NCBI GenBank assembly: GCA_016926595.1
Contig: JAFGOG010000165.1
Coordinates: 1 to 36,014, forward strand
Reading direction: 5' to 3'
Source of the DNA: Anaerolineae bacterium
GTDB taxonomy: Bacteria; Chloroflexota; Anaerolineae; JAAYZQ01
DNA length: 36,014 nt
Under the pieces are notes generated by a model. It had not been told where the DNA came from, did no database searches, and saw only the letters and a program-made list of their open reading frames with translations. The position numbers and the translations under genes were made by a program. This document shows, piece by piece, positions 7,242-14,319 of this stretch. The stretch's first letter is position 1, and each line of letters opens with the position of its first letter.

Positions 7242-8951
7242 TTGAAAACACTAAGAGTTGACATCGATCGTAACGAGGTTACGTGGGAAGATACCCACCG
7301 CGAGTATGAGCGCCTGGGCGGCCGCGCGCTCATCGCCGGAATCCTGCTTGCCGAGGTGCCGCCCGAGTGCGATCCCCTCGGCCCCAAGAACAAGCTGATC
7401 CTGGCGCCGGGCCTGCTCGGCGGCACCAGCCTCTCCAGCTCCGACCGGCTGTCGATCGGCGGCAAGAGCCCACTGACCGGGGGTGTCAAAGAGGCCAATT
7501 GTGGCGGCGATGCTGGTGCCAACCTGGCCCGTCTGGGGATCAAGGCGGTAGTGGTGGAAGGGCGCCCGGTGGCAGACAGGCTCTACCAACTCTACATCTC
7601 GAAAGAGAAGGCCGATCTGCTGCCTGCCGACGAATGGCGTGGGCTGGGCACCGAGGCCACGACGGCCAGGGCGCGGGAGCGCTGGGGCAGTGGTTGCACG
7701 GTGCTATCGATCGGACAACCGGGCGAGCTTTTGCTCGGCGCAGCCGGTATCGTGTGCACGGGCTATGGTGAGCAAGGCAGCCGCGTGGCAGCACGTGGCG
7801 GGCTGGGCGCAGTCATGGGCAGCAAGGGGCTGAAAGCCATCGTGCTTGATGCGTCAGAGGTTGCGGCAGTGCCGTTGGCCGATCCGGAGCTGTTCCGCAC
7901 CTCGGCGCGCCGCTTTGCAAGCGAGCTGATCGAGAGCCCGAAGACAGGGCGCAAGGGCGCCATGCACCTGTATGGGACGGCGGCCATCGTGGCAGCCGTG
8001 AATGAGATGGGCGCCCTGCCGACGCGGAATTTTCGTGAAGGGCGTTTTGAAGGGGCGGAGAATCTGACGGGGCAGAAGATCAGAGAGGTCACATTGGAGC
8101 GCGGTGGCAAGATGGGCACACCCTGCATGGCGGGGTGTGTGATTGCGTGCTGCAACGTGTTCGTCGACGTCGATGGCCAGCCGGTCGTGTCCACACTGCA
8201 ATACGAGACGATCGGCCTGCTGGGCTCGAATCTCGGCATCGGCAACCTGGACGCGGTGGCGCGCCTGAATCGGCTGTGCAATGACTATGGGCTCGACTCG
8301 ATCGAGGCGGGCGCTGCCCTTGGCGTGGCGGCCGAGGCGGGCCTCGCCCACTTTGGCGAGGAGGAGGGTTTCGCCACACTTTTGCACGAGATCGCCGCGG
8401 GCAGTGTGCTGGGCAGGGTGTTGGGCCAGGGCGCTGCGGTCGCCGGGCGTGTGCTCGGTGTGTCGGCGCCGGTGGTGAAAGGCCAGGCCATGCCGGCCTA
8501 CGATCCACGCGCGCTGAAGGGCAACGGCGTGACCTACGCCTCTTCGCCTATGGGGGCCGACCATACTGCCGGCAACGCCTTTGGCAACCGGGCGGAGGTG
8601 AACCCGCTGGGGATCGAGGGGCAGCGCGAGCTATCGTTGAAGCTGCAGTTGGGTGCGGTGATGCTCGACAGCACGGGCTTGTGCCTATTCGCCAGACCGC
8701 CGGTCTTTTCCGATCCTCAACTGATGGTGGACTTGATCAACGGGCGATTTGGCTGGGGCTGGACGGTGGCGGACCTGGCCGCGATGCAGCAGGACGTGCT
8801 CAAGATGGAGCTGGCCTTCAATGAAAAGGCCGGCCATACAGCCGCCGATGCACGCATACCGGAGTACATGACCCGCGAGCCACTGCCGCCGCATGGTGTG
8901 GTTTTTGACGTGCCCGACAGCGAGATCGACAGCGTGTTCTCGGGGCTGTAG
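7242..8951 (+). CDS. Aldehyde:ferredoxin oxidoreductase family tungsto/molybdo-enzyme
   Basis: The protein has 569 aa, the usual length for AOR-family proteins (about 570-620). The N-terminal domain has LGGRALIAGILL and SDRLSIGGKSPLTGG, typical of the pterin-binding AFOR_N fold. The 4Fe-4S ligands are C295, C299, C303 and distal C481 (TGLCLF). Downstream family motifs include YETIGLLGSNLGI, DSIEAG and AYDPRALKGNGVTYASSPMGADHT. AORs interconvert aldehydes and acids, or reduce other carbonyls, with ferredoxin as electron partner and a bis-pterin W or Mo cofactor. The start is TTG 7242 with GGAG at 7230-7233. It lies 26 bp after the sensor gene and 7 bp before a MoaD-like gene. The real substrate is unknown. 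Confidence 0.9.
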   Translation: MKTLRVDIDRNEVTWEDTHREYERLGGRALIAGILLAEVPPECDPLGPKNKLILAPGLLGGTSLSSSDRLSIGGKSPLTGGVKEANCGGDAGANLARLGIKAVVVEGRPVADRLYQLYISKEKADLLPADEWRGLGTEATTARARERWGSGCTVLSIGQPGELLLGAAGIVCTGYGEQGSRVAARGGLGAVMGSKGLKAIVLDASEVAAVPLADPELFRTSARRFASELIESPKTGRKGAMHLYGTAAIVAAVNEMGALPTRNFREGRFEGAENLTGQKIREVTLERGGKMGTPCMAGCVIACCNVFVDVDGQPVVSTLQYETIGLLGSNLGIGNLDAVARLNRLCNDYGLDSIEAGAALGVAAEAGLAHFGEEEGFATLLHEIAAGSVLGRVLGQGAAVAGRVLGVSAPVVKGQAMPAYDPRALKGNGVTYASSPMGADHTAGNAFGNRAEVNPLGIEGQRELSLKLQLGAVMLDSTGLCLFARPPVFSDPQLMVDLINGRFGWGWTVADLAAMQQDVLKMELAFNEKAGHTAADARIPEYMTREPLPPHGVVFDVPDSEIDSVFSGL

Positions 8952-8958
8952 GGACGAC

Positions 8959-9183
8959 GTGATCCAGGTCAAGGTTTTCAGCCCAGTGTGGGAGCATCCG
9001 GGATCGAGCCTGGATCTCGACCTGGAGGGGCGCCCTGTCTCTGTGGTCAACCTGCTCCAGCGCCTGGAGATCGATCCCGCTGAGGTGGGGATCGTGACGG
9101 TAGATGGCCGCCAGAGCAGGCTGGGCGACGTGATCTCTGAAGACAGCCGCGTGTGCATCTTTCCGCCGATGTTTGGAGGGTAG
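8959..9183 (+). CDS. MoaD/ThiS-like small beta-grasp sulfur carrier
   Basis: The protein has 74 aa, starts at GTG 8959 and ends in PPMFGG. Its size, the beta-grasp spacing (VKVFSPVW, VVNLLQRL, VGIVTVDG, VCIFPPMFGG) and the terminal Gly-Gly match MoaD/ThiS proteins. These become C-terminal thiocarboxylates and give sulfur to the pterin dithiolene or to thiamine. Position between AOR (7 bp) and the Ldh-type gene (7 bp) implies a cofactor role for the AOR. Such pairing of AOR genes with a MoaD-like gene is known in other anaerobes. No MoaE, MoeB or ThiF partner is in the window. Confidence 0.8.
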   Translation: MIQVKVFSPVWEHPGSSLDLDLEGRPVSVVNLLQRLEIDPAEVGIVTVDGRQSRLGDVISEDSRVCIFPPMFGG

Positions 9184-9190
9184 CCTGGAG

Positions 9191-10300
9191 ATGGAATCTA
9201 ATGAGGTGCGGTATGTTCCTGCCGACGTCCTGCAGAGGTTTGTGGAGCAGGTCTTTGTGGCCCTGGGCACGCCCGAGGAGGATGCCCGCGTCTGCGCCGC
9301 CGTGCTCCTGGCCTCCGACCGGCAGGGGATCGAGTCGCACGGCATAGGCCGGCTCAGGGTCTACTATGAGCGCATCCGGGCCGGTGTGCAGTTGGTCAAG
9401 ACTGAGCCCGAGATCGTGACCGAGACAGAGACGACGGCGGTGGTGGACGGCCACCACGGCATGGGCGCGGTGATTGCCTTCCGCGCCATGCGCCTGGCCA
9501 TGGACAAGGCCAGGCGGTATGGCCTGGGGGCAGTCGCCGTGCGCAACAGCACTCATTTTGGCATCGCCGGCTACTATTCGCGCATGGCGGCCGCAGAAGG
9601 CATGATCGGCCTGGCGCTGACCAATGCCCGGCCGGTGATCCCGCCTACCTTTGGCGCCGAGCCGATGCTCGGCACCAATCCCATCGCTTTTGCTGCTCCA
9701 TCCGACCTGGCCTTTCCTTTTTCCTTCGACGCCGCCACATCTACGGTGTCGAGGGGCAAGATCGAGGTGGCAGCCCGCGCCGAAAAGCCGGTGCCCGAGG
9801 GCTGGGTGATGGATGACAGCGGCGCGCCCCTGGCGGACGCGCGGCAGATCCTGCGCGACCTGGACACGGGCAAGGCCATGCTCCTGCCACTGGGAGGCGC
9901 GGGAGAGGGCACGGGCGGGTATAAGGGCTTTGACCTGGCGACGATGGTCGAGATCCTGTGCGCTTGCCTGTCGCATGGGGCCACTATGAAGGACCTGTTG
10001 GGCATCGCGCCCGACGGCTCCCGCCGGCCCTACATGCTGGGACACTTTTTCCTGGCCATCGACGTCGCGCATTTTTTGCCAATCGAGGTGTCGAAACAGA
10101 TCACGGGCCAGATCATGCGCGATCTACAAAACGCGCACAAGGCCCCCGGCCAGGAGCGGATCTATGTGGCCGGCGAAAAGGAGCACGAGAGACAGGCGCT
10201 CGTCGCGGAACAGGGCATCCCGGTCAATCGCAACCTGCGCCGCGACCTGCAAGCCGTGCGCGATGAGCTGGGCATCGCCGGCTATGAGGATTATTTCTAG
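9191..10300 (+). CDS. Malate/L-lactate dehydrogenase family (Ldh2) oxidoreductase
   Basis: The protein has 369 aa, normal for the Ldh_2/ComC/YlbC fold. Visible motifs are SDRQGIESHGIGRLRVY near residues 38-60, AVRNSTHFGIAGYY with the conserved catalytic His, NARPVIPPTFGAEPMLGTNPIAFA, and GGYKGFDLA. Family members reduce or oxidise 2-oxo/2-hydroxy acids, including malate, lactate, sulfolactate and ureidoglycolate, or keto-sugar acids, with NAD(P)H. The start is ATG 9191, with GGAGG (9175-9179) inside the end of the preceding gene; TTG 9173 is a less likely start. It belongs to the catabolic run, where a keto-acid reduction or oxidation step after ring opening would fit. The precise substrate cannot be told. 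Confidence 0.9.
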   Translation: MESNEVRYVPADVLQRFVEQVFVALGTPEEDARVCAAVLLASDRQGIESHGIGRLRVYYERIRAGVQLVKTEPEIVTETETTAVVDGHHGMGAVIAFRAMRLAMDKARRYGLGAVAVRNSTHFGIAGYYSRMAAAEGMIGLALTNARPVIPPTFGAEPMLGTNPIAFAAPSDLAFPFSFDAATSTVSRGKIEVAARAEKPVPEGWVMDDSGAPLADARQILRDLDTGKAMLLPLGGAGEGTGGYKGFDLATMVEILCACLSHGATMKDLLGIAPDGSRRPYMLGHFFLAIDVAHFLPIEVSKQITGQIMRDLQNAHKAPGQERIYVAGEKEHERQALVAEQGIPVNRNLRRDLQAVRDELGIAGYEDYF

Positions 10301-10307
10301 GGTGACG

Positions 10308-10922
10308 ATGGACGATCTGCTGGCCGACAAGTTGGCGATCCGCGAGGTGGTGGAGAACTGGGTGGTGTGGCGCGACGCGGGCGACTGGGAGCGCTTTGCG
10401 ACGGTGTGGCACGACGACGGCTGGATGACGGCGACGTGGTTCCAGGGGCCGGCAAGCGAGTTCATCGCGGTGAGCCGTGAAGGGTTCAACCGGGGCGTCC
10501 ACATCCTGCACACGCTCGGCGGCTGGAGCTGCCAGATCGCCGGCCTGCGTGCTATCTCGCAGGTCAAGATGACCATTCACCAGCGCGCGCCGTTGGACGG
10601 CGTCCTGGTGGACGTGGCGTGCCAGGGGCGCTTTTACGACTTTTTTCAGAAGCGTGCCGGCCGCTGGGCCATTGTGCGGCGGCAGCCGATCTATGAAAAG
10701 GACCGGCTCGACCCGGTCGACCCGGCAGCCGTGCCGCGGCTGGATGCAGAGCTTCTGGCGCGCTATCCCGAGGGCTACCGTCACCTGGCCTATCTGCAAT
10801 TCAAGAACGGCTTCAGCGTCAAGATGGGGCTGCCGGGCCTGCGTGGGCCTGAAGTGGAAAAAGTGTACGCCGAGGGCCAGGCCTGGCTGGAGGGCTCTGC
10901 CCGGCCGGGTGAGCCCATGTAG
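10308..10922 (+). CDS. NTF2/SnoaL-like protein
   Basis: The protein has 204 aa. The N-terminal half (about 1-130) has the SnoaL_4/NTF2-like pattern: LLADKLAIREVVENWVVWRDAGDWERFATVWHDDG style opening helices, then a conical beta-sheet region and an IVRRQPIYEKDRLDPV segment. Such folds serve as isomerases, dehydratases, hydrolases or small subunits of ring-hydroxylating enzymes. A C-terminal extension of about 65 residues (YPEGYRHLAYLQ onward) resembles that in a subset of bacterial NTF2-like proteins. The gene starts 7 bp after the dehydrogenase stop and is the last gene of the run; a hairpin follows. Its catalytic step is unknown. Confidence 0.75.
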   Translation: MDDLLADKLAIREVVENWVVWRDAGDWERFATVWHDDGWMTATWFQGPASEFIAVSREGFNRGVHILHTLGGWSCQIAGLRAISQVKMTIHQRAPLDGVLVDVACQGRFYDFFQKRAGRWAIVRRQPIYEKDRLDPVDPAAVPRLDAELLARYPEGYRHLAYLQFKNGFSVKMGLPGLRGPEVEKVYAEGQAWLEGSARPGEPM

Positions 10923-10964
10923 AGACGACAGCGGCCTGGTACAACTCTACGACGACATTCCCGC

Positions 10965-10995
10965 TGGCGCCTGAGCGCCATAGTTGGTCGTTCTT
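10965..10995 (+). terminator. Possible intrinsic terminator of the catabolic operon
   Basis: TGGCGC (10965-10970), loop CTGA, GCGCCA (10975-10980), then a moderately T-rich stretch TAGTTGGTCGTTCTT. It is 43 bp after the last gene of the run. The stem is perfect but short and the T-tract is interrupted, so termination may be partial. Confidence 0.5.
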
Positions 10996-11046
10996 CACAG
11001 TTGTGTGCCCTACCTGTTACCGTTTCCCGCACGCGCATCTTGGGTC

Positions 11047-11075
11047 TTGACAAAATTCTCACACTATGATACAAT
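11047..11075 (+). promoter_or_regulatory. Consensus housekeeping-sigma promoter for the transporter operon
   Basis: TTGACA (11047-11052), 17 nt spacer, TACAAT (11070-11075), with TG one base before the -10 box (extended -10). The predicted start is near 11082, giving a leader of about 190 nt before the binding-protein gene. Confidence 0.75.
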
Positions 11076-11125
11076 GTATTGTGCAATGAGACGTATGTCT
11101 TGCAGAATGAGACACCGTGCGGTGT
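11071..11125. promoter_or_regulatory. Operator-like repeats overlapping and following the promoter
   Basis: ACAATGTATTGT (11071-11082) is a 5+5 palindrome over the -10 box. ATTGTGCAAT (11078-11087) is a 4+4 palindrome. AATGAGAC occurs at 11085-11092 and 11106-11113, exactly 21 bp apart (two helical turns). ACACCGTGCGGTGT (11112-11125) is a 6+6 palindrome. The placement fits repression; the IclR proteins of this locus are the obvious candidates. Confidence 0.5.
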
Positions 11126-11142
11126 GCAAACAGAACCTGATG

Positions 11143-11163
11143 AGGAGGGAGTACATGGACTGA
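11143..11163 (+). other. Minimal leader frame (Met-Asp-stop) with strong ribosome site
   Basis: AGGAGG (11143-11148), 6 nt, then ATG GAC TGA (11155-11163). The ribosome site is better than that of the real downstream gene, which starts at 11270. It may be a start-stop regulatory element or a relic of a lost gene start. Expression is untested. Confidence 0.4.
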
Positions 11164-11269
11164 GGCGATCCCTGAAGAGAGCAAGCTTTGACAGATGAGG
11201 TTCACGAATTCACCTGATTTGTGGCAGAGATCAAGCCAAAAGTTTAACAAGAACTTGGGAGAATGAGCG

Positions 11270-13387
11270 ATGAAAAAGACAACGTTGTATCTACTGGTAA
11301 GCCTTTTACTCGTCAGCACGCTGCTGGCCGCATGCGGCGGCGAGCCGGCTGCCGCGCCCACCAGCGCACCCACGGCTGCCGCCACCGAAGCCGGACCAAC
11401 TGATGCTCCCGCCGCCGGTTCGATCGACGGCAAGAAAGTGTGCTACTTGATCCCTGACACGGCGAACCCTTTCCTGTCCCAGCTCACGGAGGCGGTAAAG
11501 GCCAAGTTCGAGGAGGATGGCGTCGAGGTGCTCATCTCGGGTGCTGGTGGGAATGCCACGACGCAGTTCAATCAGATCGAGAACTGCATCTCGAGCCGGG
11601 TTGATGCCATGATCATCATGGCCGCACTCGAGCCCGAAGGCGTGGAGGCATCCGTTCTCGAAGCCAAGGAAGCCGGGATAAAGGTGATGGGGGTGCCGGT
11701 CGACGAACAGGGGCCGTATGATGCCATCATGCACACCGACCAGCGCGAGATCGGCACGAAAATGGCCGGGATGGCGTGTGACTTTATCAATGCCACCTAC
11801 CCCGATGCCGCCGATGACAGCATAGAAGTTGCGGTGATCGGCACCAAAGGCACAGAGCTCTTGAAAAAGCGCACCGAGGGGATGGAAACCGTGGACGACT
11901 GCCCGAAGGCGAAACTGGTGCAATTTGTCGACGTGCCCGAGACGACGATCAGCCAGGGGGTGACTGCAGCCGAGAACATCTTTACCGCGAACCCCAACGT
12001 CAAGGTCATCCTGGTCACGGGTGATGGAGGGGCCCAGGGGGTCGCCGAGGCGATGTCGGCCTACGCGCCAGACAATCTGAGCCAGTACGCCGTGTTCTCG
12101 GGCGATGTCAGCCCCGAGATGCAAGAAGTAATCCAAGGCTGCGAAACCGCCTATCGTGGCGCGGTCGCGATTGGGGGCGGGCCTGAGGAGCTGGCCCAGT
12201 CCACCTATGACATTGTCAAAAAGATGCTGATGGGGGTCGAGTTCCCGGCGGAAACGCTCGACCCGTTGGTGACCATCACCTGTGAGGCCGCGGCACAGCC
12301 GGCGGCAGAGCCGGCGACAGAGGGAACGGGGACCATCGCCGTCGTTCTGCCGGCGCTGGACAACCCGCTGATGCTCGGGTTCCAGGATGCTTTTCAGCAG
12401 GGTTTGGGCGACCGGTACGACGTCCAGGTTGCCAGTGCCGATGGCGACCCCAATAGACAGGCCGCGCAGATCGAGAACTATACCGCCATGGGCGTAGATT
12501 TCATGTTTGTGATGGCCGTGGAGCCGACTAGCATCTTGCCCAGGCTCGAGGCCGCGAAAGAAGCGGGCATCACGATCCTGGTTGCCGGTGGCGACCCGGG
12601 CGATCCGGCCGCCTATACCTCGGTCATGATGATGAACCAGTTCCTGTCGGGTCACTATGCGGCCTATATGGCCAAGCAGTGGGTGGACAAAACCTACCCG
12701 GATGCGGCCCCCGGCTCCATCGAGACGGCGATCTTTGAATCGACCCTCAACCCCGAAGCGGTGGCGCGGACGGCGGGCCTGCACATGATCACCGAGCCCT
12801 ACCTCAAGAACGCGGCGGGTGAATACGTCGACGCCGCGGGGAACGTCGTGGGCGAGGCCGATCGCGTCGAGAATCCGGCCTACTCGCCGGCGGTCAATGT
12901 CGTGCAAACTGTGCAAGCCGAGATGTTCCAGGCCGGGCAGACTGCCATGCAGAACGTCCTGACCACTAACCCCAACGTCAAGCTCGTCATCGCCTACGCG
13001 GGCGATGGGGCCATGGGCGCCTCGCAGGCCATCATGGACGAGTATGCCAAGGGAGCGGGGGGCAGTGTCATCGACGATCTGAACAAGGTGGCGGTGTTCA
13101 GCGTTGGCCTGCTCGGCGCTGAAGGGCCGGCAGTGGCCGACTCGTCCATCGGCAAGGGCGTCTTTCGCGGCACCATCCGCTTTGGCGGCGATCTCGTCGG
13201 CCGGACGATGGAATATGCCACCAAGATGCTGAACGGCGAAGAGGTTCCGGCCATCATCTGGGACGACCTGGACCTGGTCACCGCGGTCGATGGCAAGCTC
13301 TATGCAGTGCCGGTGGAGAGCGCCACTGTGTTGGTGGTCCCCACCGCCGAGCCGCAGGAGCTGATTCTACCTGGGCCGCCTCAATAG
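11270..13387 (+). CDS. Lipoprotein with two fused sugar-binding domains (ABC substrate-binding protein)
   Basis: The protein has 705 aa, about twice the usual length. A lipoprotein signal peptide ends at lipobox LAAC (C22), followed by an Ala/Thr/Pro-rich tether (about 24-50). Domain 1 (about 53-336) and domain 2 (about 354-690) are both type-I periplasmic sugar-binding folds (Peripla_BP_4, RbsB-like), joined by a Pro/Ala/Glu linker (about 337-353). They align by eye: FNQIENCISSRVDAMIIMA in the first and AAQIENYTAMGVDFMFVMA in the second, each followed by an EAKEAGI or EAAKEAGI motif. Domain 2 has an insertion around the NAAGEYVDAAGNVVGEAD loop. It is the only binding protein before two ATPase/permease sets, so it may feed both. 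GGGAG at 11257-11261 supports the ATG at 11270. Confidence 0.92.
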   Translation: MKKTTLYLLVSLLLVSTLLAACGGEPAAAPTSAPTAAATEAGPTDAPAAGSIDGKKVCYLIPDTANPFLSQLTEAVKAKFEEDGVEVLISGAGGNATTQFNQIENCISSRVDAMIIMAALEPEGVEASVLEAKEAGIKVMGVPVDEQGPYDAIMHTDQREIGTKMAGMACDFINATYPDAADDSIEVAVIGTKGTELLKKRTEGMETVDDCPKAKLVQFVDVPETTISQGVTAAENIFTANPNVKVILVTGDGGAQGVAEAMSAYAPDNLSQYAVFSGDVSPEMQEVIQGCETAYRGAVAIGGGPEELAQSTYDIVKKMLMGVEFPAETLDPLVTITCEAAAQPAAEPATEGTGTIAVVLPALDNPLMLGFQDAFQQGLGDRYDVQVASADGDPNRQAAQIENYTAMGVDFMFVMAVEPTSILPRLEAAKEAGITILVAGGDPGDPAAYTSVMMMNQFLSGHYAAYMAKQWVDKTYPDAAPGSIETAIFESTLNPEAVARTAGLHMITEPYLKNAAGEYVDAAGNVVGEADRVENPAYSPAVNVVQTVQAEMFQAGQTAMQNVLTTNPNVKLVIAYAGDGAMGASQAIMDEYAKGAGGSVIDDLNKVAVFSVGLLGAEGPAVADSSIGKGVFRGTIRFGGDLVGRTMEYATKMLNGEEVPAIIWDDLDLVTAVDGKLYAVPVESATVLVVPTAEPQELILPGPPQ

Positions 13388-13422
13388 GGGCAGGAATCGG
13401 GGTTGCTTATCTACCTCCAGAT

Positions 13423-13474
13423 GGGAATGGGCCGGGGATCAAAACCCCGGCGCAGGGCTCTCCGGCCCATTCCC
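13423..13474 (+). other. Intercistronic hairpin with an alternative inner fold
   Basis: GGGAATGGGCCGG (13423-13435) pairs perfectly with CCGGCCCATTCCC (13462-13474). GCCGGGG (13431-13437) can instead pair with CCCCGGC (13445-13451), and the two folds exclude each other. The element lies between the binding-protein gene and the first ATPase gene, where hairpins commonly protect the binding-protein mRNA or limit read-through. A switch function is only a possibility. Confidence 0.55.
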
Positions 13475-13527
13475 CACCTCGCCGGGAGAGGGAACTCTAT
13501 CCGCGAGAGGGTTTGCCGGGATGAGGT

Positions 13528-14319
13528 GTGGTGAACAGAGAATACGTCGTTGAAATGAAGGGCATATGCAAGCGGTTCGGCGGCATTCACGCGCTCAGGG
13601 ATGTCGATCTCGAGCTGCGGCGCGGCGAGATCATGGGCATTGTCGGCGACAACGGCGCTGGTAAGTCGACGCTGATGAAGATCCTGTCGGGAGCGTACGT
13701 GGCGGATGAGGGCGAGATCTATATCGAGGGCCAGCAGGCCCACATCCGGAACCCGCACGACGCGTTCAACCTGGGCATCGGCATGATCTACCAGGATCTG
13801 GCCCTGTTCGATAACCTGGACGTGGCGCACAACATCTTTGTCGGCAGGGAGCGCGCGCGTGGCCCACTGGGACTGATGCTCGATAAAAAGAGCATGTACC
13901 AGCAGGCGACTGACCTGATCCGCGAGCTGCGGGTGGACATCAAATCGCCCAGGCTGAATGTGGCCAGGATGTCGGGCGGGCAGCGCCAGATGGTGGCCTG
14001 CGCCCGCGCCATCGCCTTCGACTCGAAAATCCTGATCATGGACGAGCCGACGGCGGCCCTGGGGGTGACAGAGGCGGGCAAGCTGCTGGGTCTCATCAAG
14101 AGCCTGAGCGACAGGGGGTTGGCGATCCTGCTCATCACGCAGCGCATTCCCGACGTCCTGGCGATTGCCGACAGGGTGTTTGTGCTAAAGGGCGGGCAGA
14201 GGCAAGACGTGCTCGACGTCAGCCAGGTTACCCTGGATGATATTGTGACCATGATCGTCAAGGGCAAGGATCGCGACGGTGCATCCGCGCCGGTCCTGGA
14301 ATACCAATCGTTTGGATGA
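13528..14319 (+). CDS. Sugar ABC transporter ATPase, single domain, with altered H-loop
   Basis: The protein has 263 aa and one nucleotide-binding domain. Walker A is GDNGAGKST (40-48), the Q-loop Gln is near 89, the signature is MSGGQRQ (148-154), and Walker B is ILIMDEP with catalytic E173. The H-loop His of normal ATPases is replaced by Gln (LLITQRIPDV, Q205). The family is the single-domain sugar ATPases that pair with RbsC-type permeases; a homodimer is expected. The start is GTG 13528 or GTG 13531, and no better ATG exists. Its stop overlaps the permease start as ATGA. If Q205 impairs hydrolysis, function might rely on a partner, but that is speculation. Confidence 0.9.
   Translation: MVNREYVVEMKGICKRFGGIHALRDVDLELRRGEIMGIVGDNGAGKSTLMKILSGAYVADEGEIYIEGQQAHIRNPHDAFNLGIGMIYQDLALFDNLDVAHNIFVGRERARGPLGLMLDKKSMYQQATDLIRELRVDIKSPRLNVARMSGGQRQMVACARAIAFDSKILIMDEPTAALGVTEAGKLLGLIKSLSDRGLAILLITQRIPDVLAIADRVFVLKGGQRQDVLDVSQVTLDDIVTMIVKGKDRDGASAPVLEYQSFG

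Larger units (their letters stand above)
10923..11269 (+). other. 347-bp regulatory intergenic region
   Basis: No gene is seen here. It contains the terminator-like hairpin (10965-10995), a consensus promoter (11047-11075), operator-like repeats (11071-11125), a three-codon leader frame with a perfect ribosome site (11143-11163) and about 100 nt of less structured leader before the binding-protein gene. Confidence 0.7.

Noticed and set aside
5452..7251. 599-codon open frame on the minus strand
   Set aside because: It is antisense to the well supported dehydrogenase and PAS-PAS-GAF genes. Its composition (His, Gln, Leu, Arg rich, no domain) is that of a shadow frame in GC-rich DNA.
11306..12916. 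536-codon open frame on the minus strand
   Set aside because: It is antisense to the two-domain binding lipoprotein. The translation is rich in His, Arg and Gly and has no recognisable domain.
13475..13527. Repeated GAGAGGG strings suggesting a CRISPR-like or mobile repeat
   Set aside because: There are only two short imperfect copies with no regular spacing and no cas genes.
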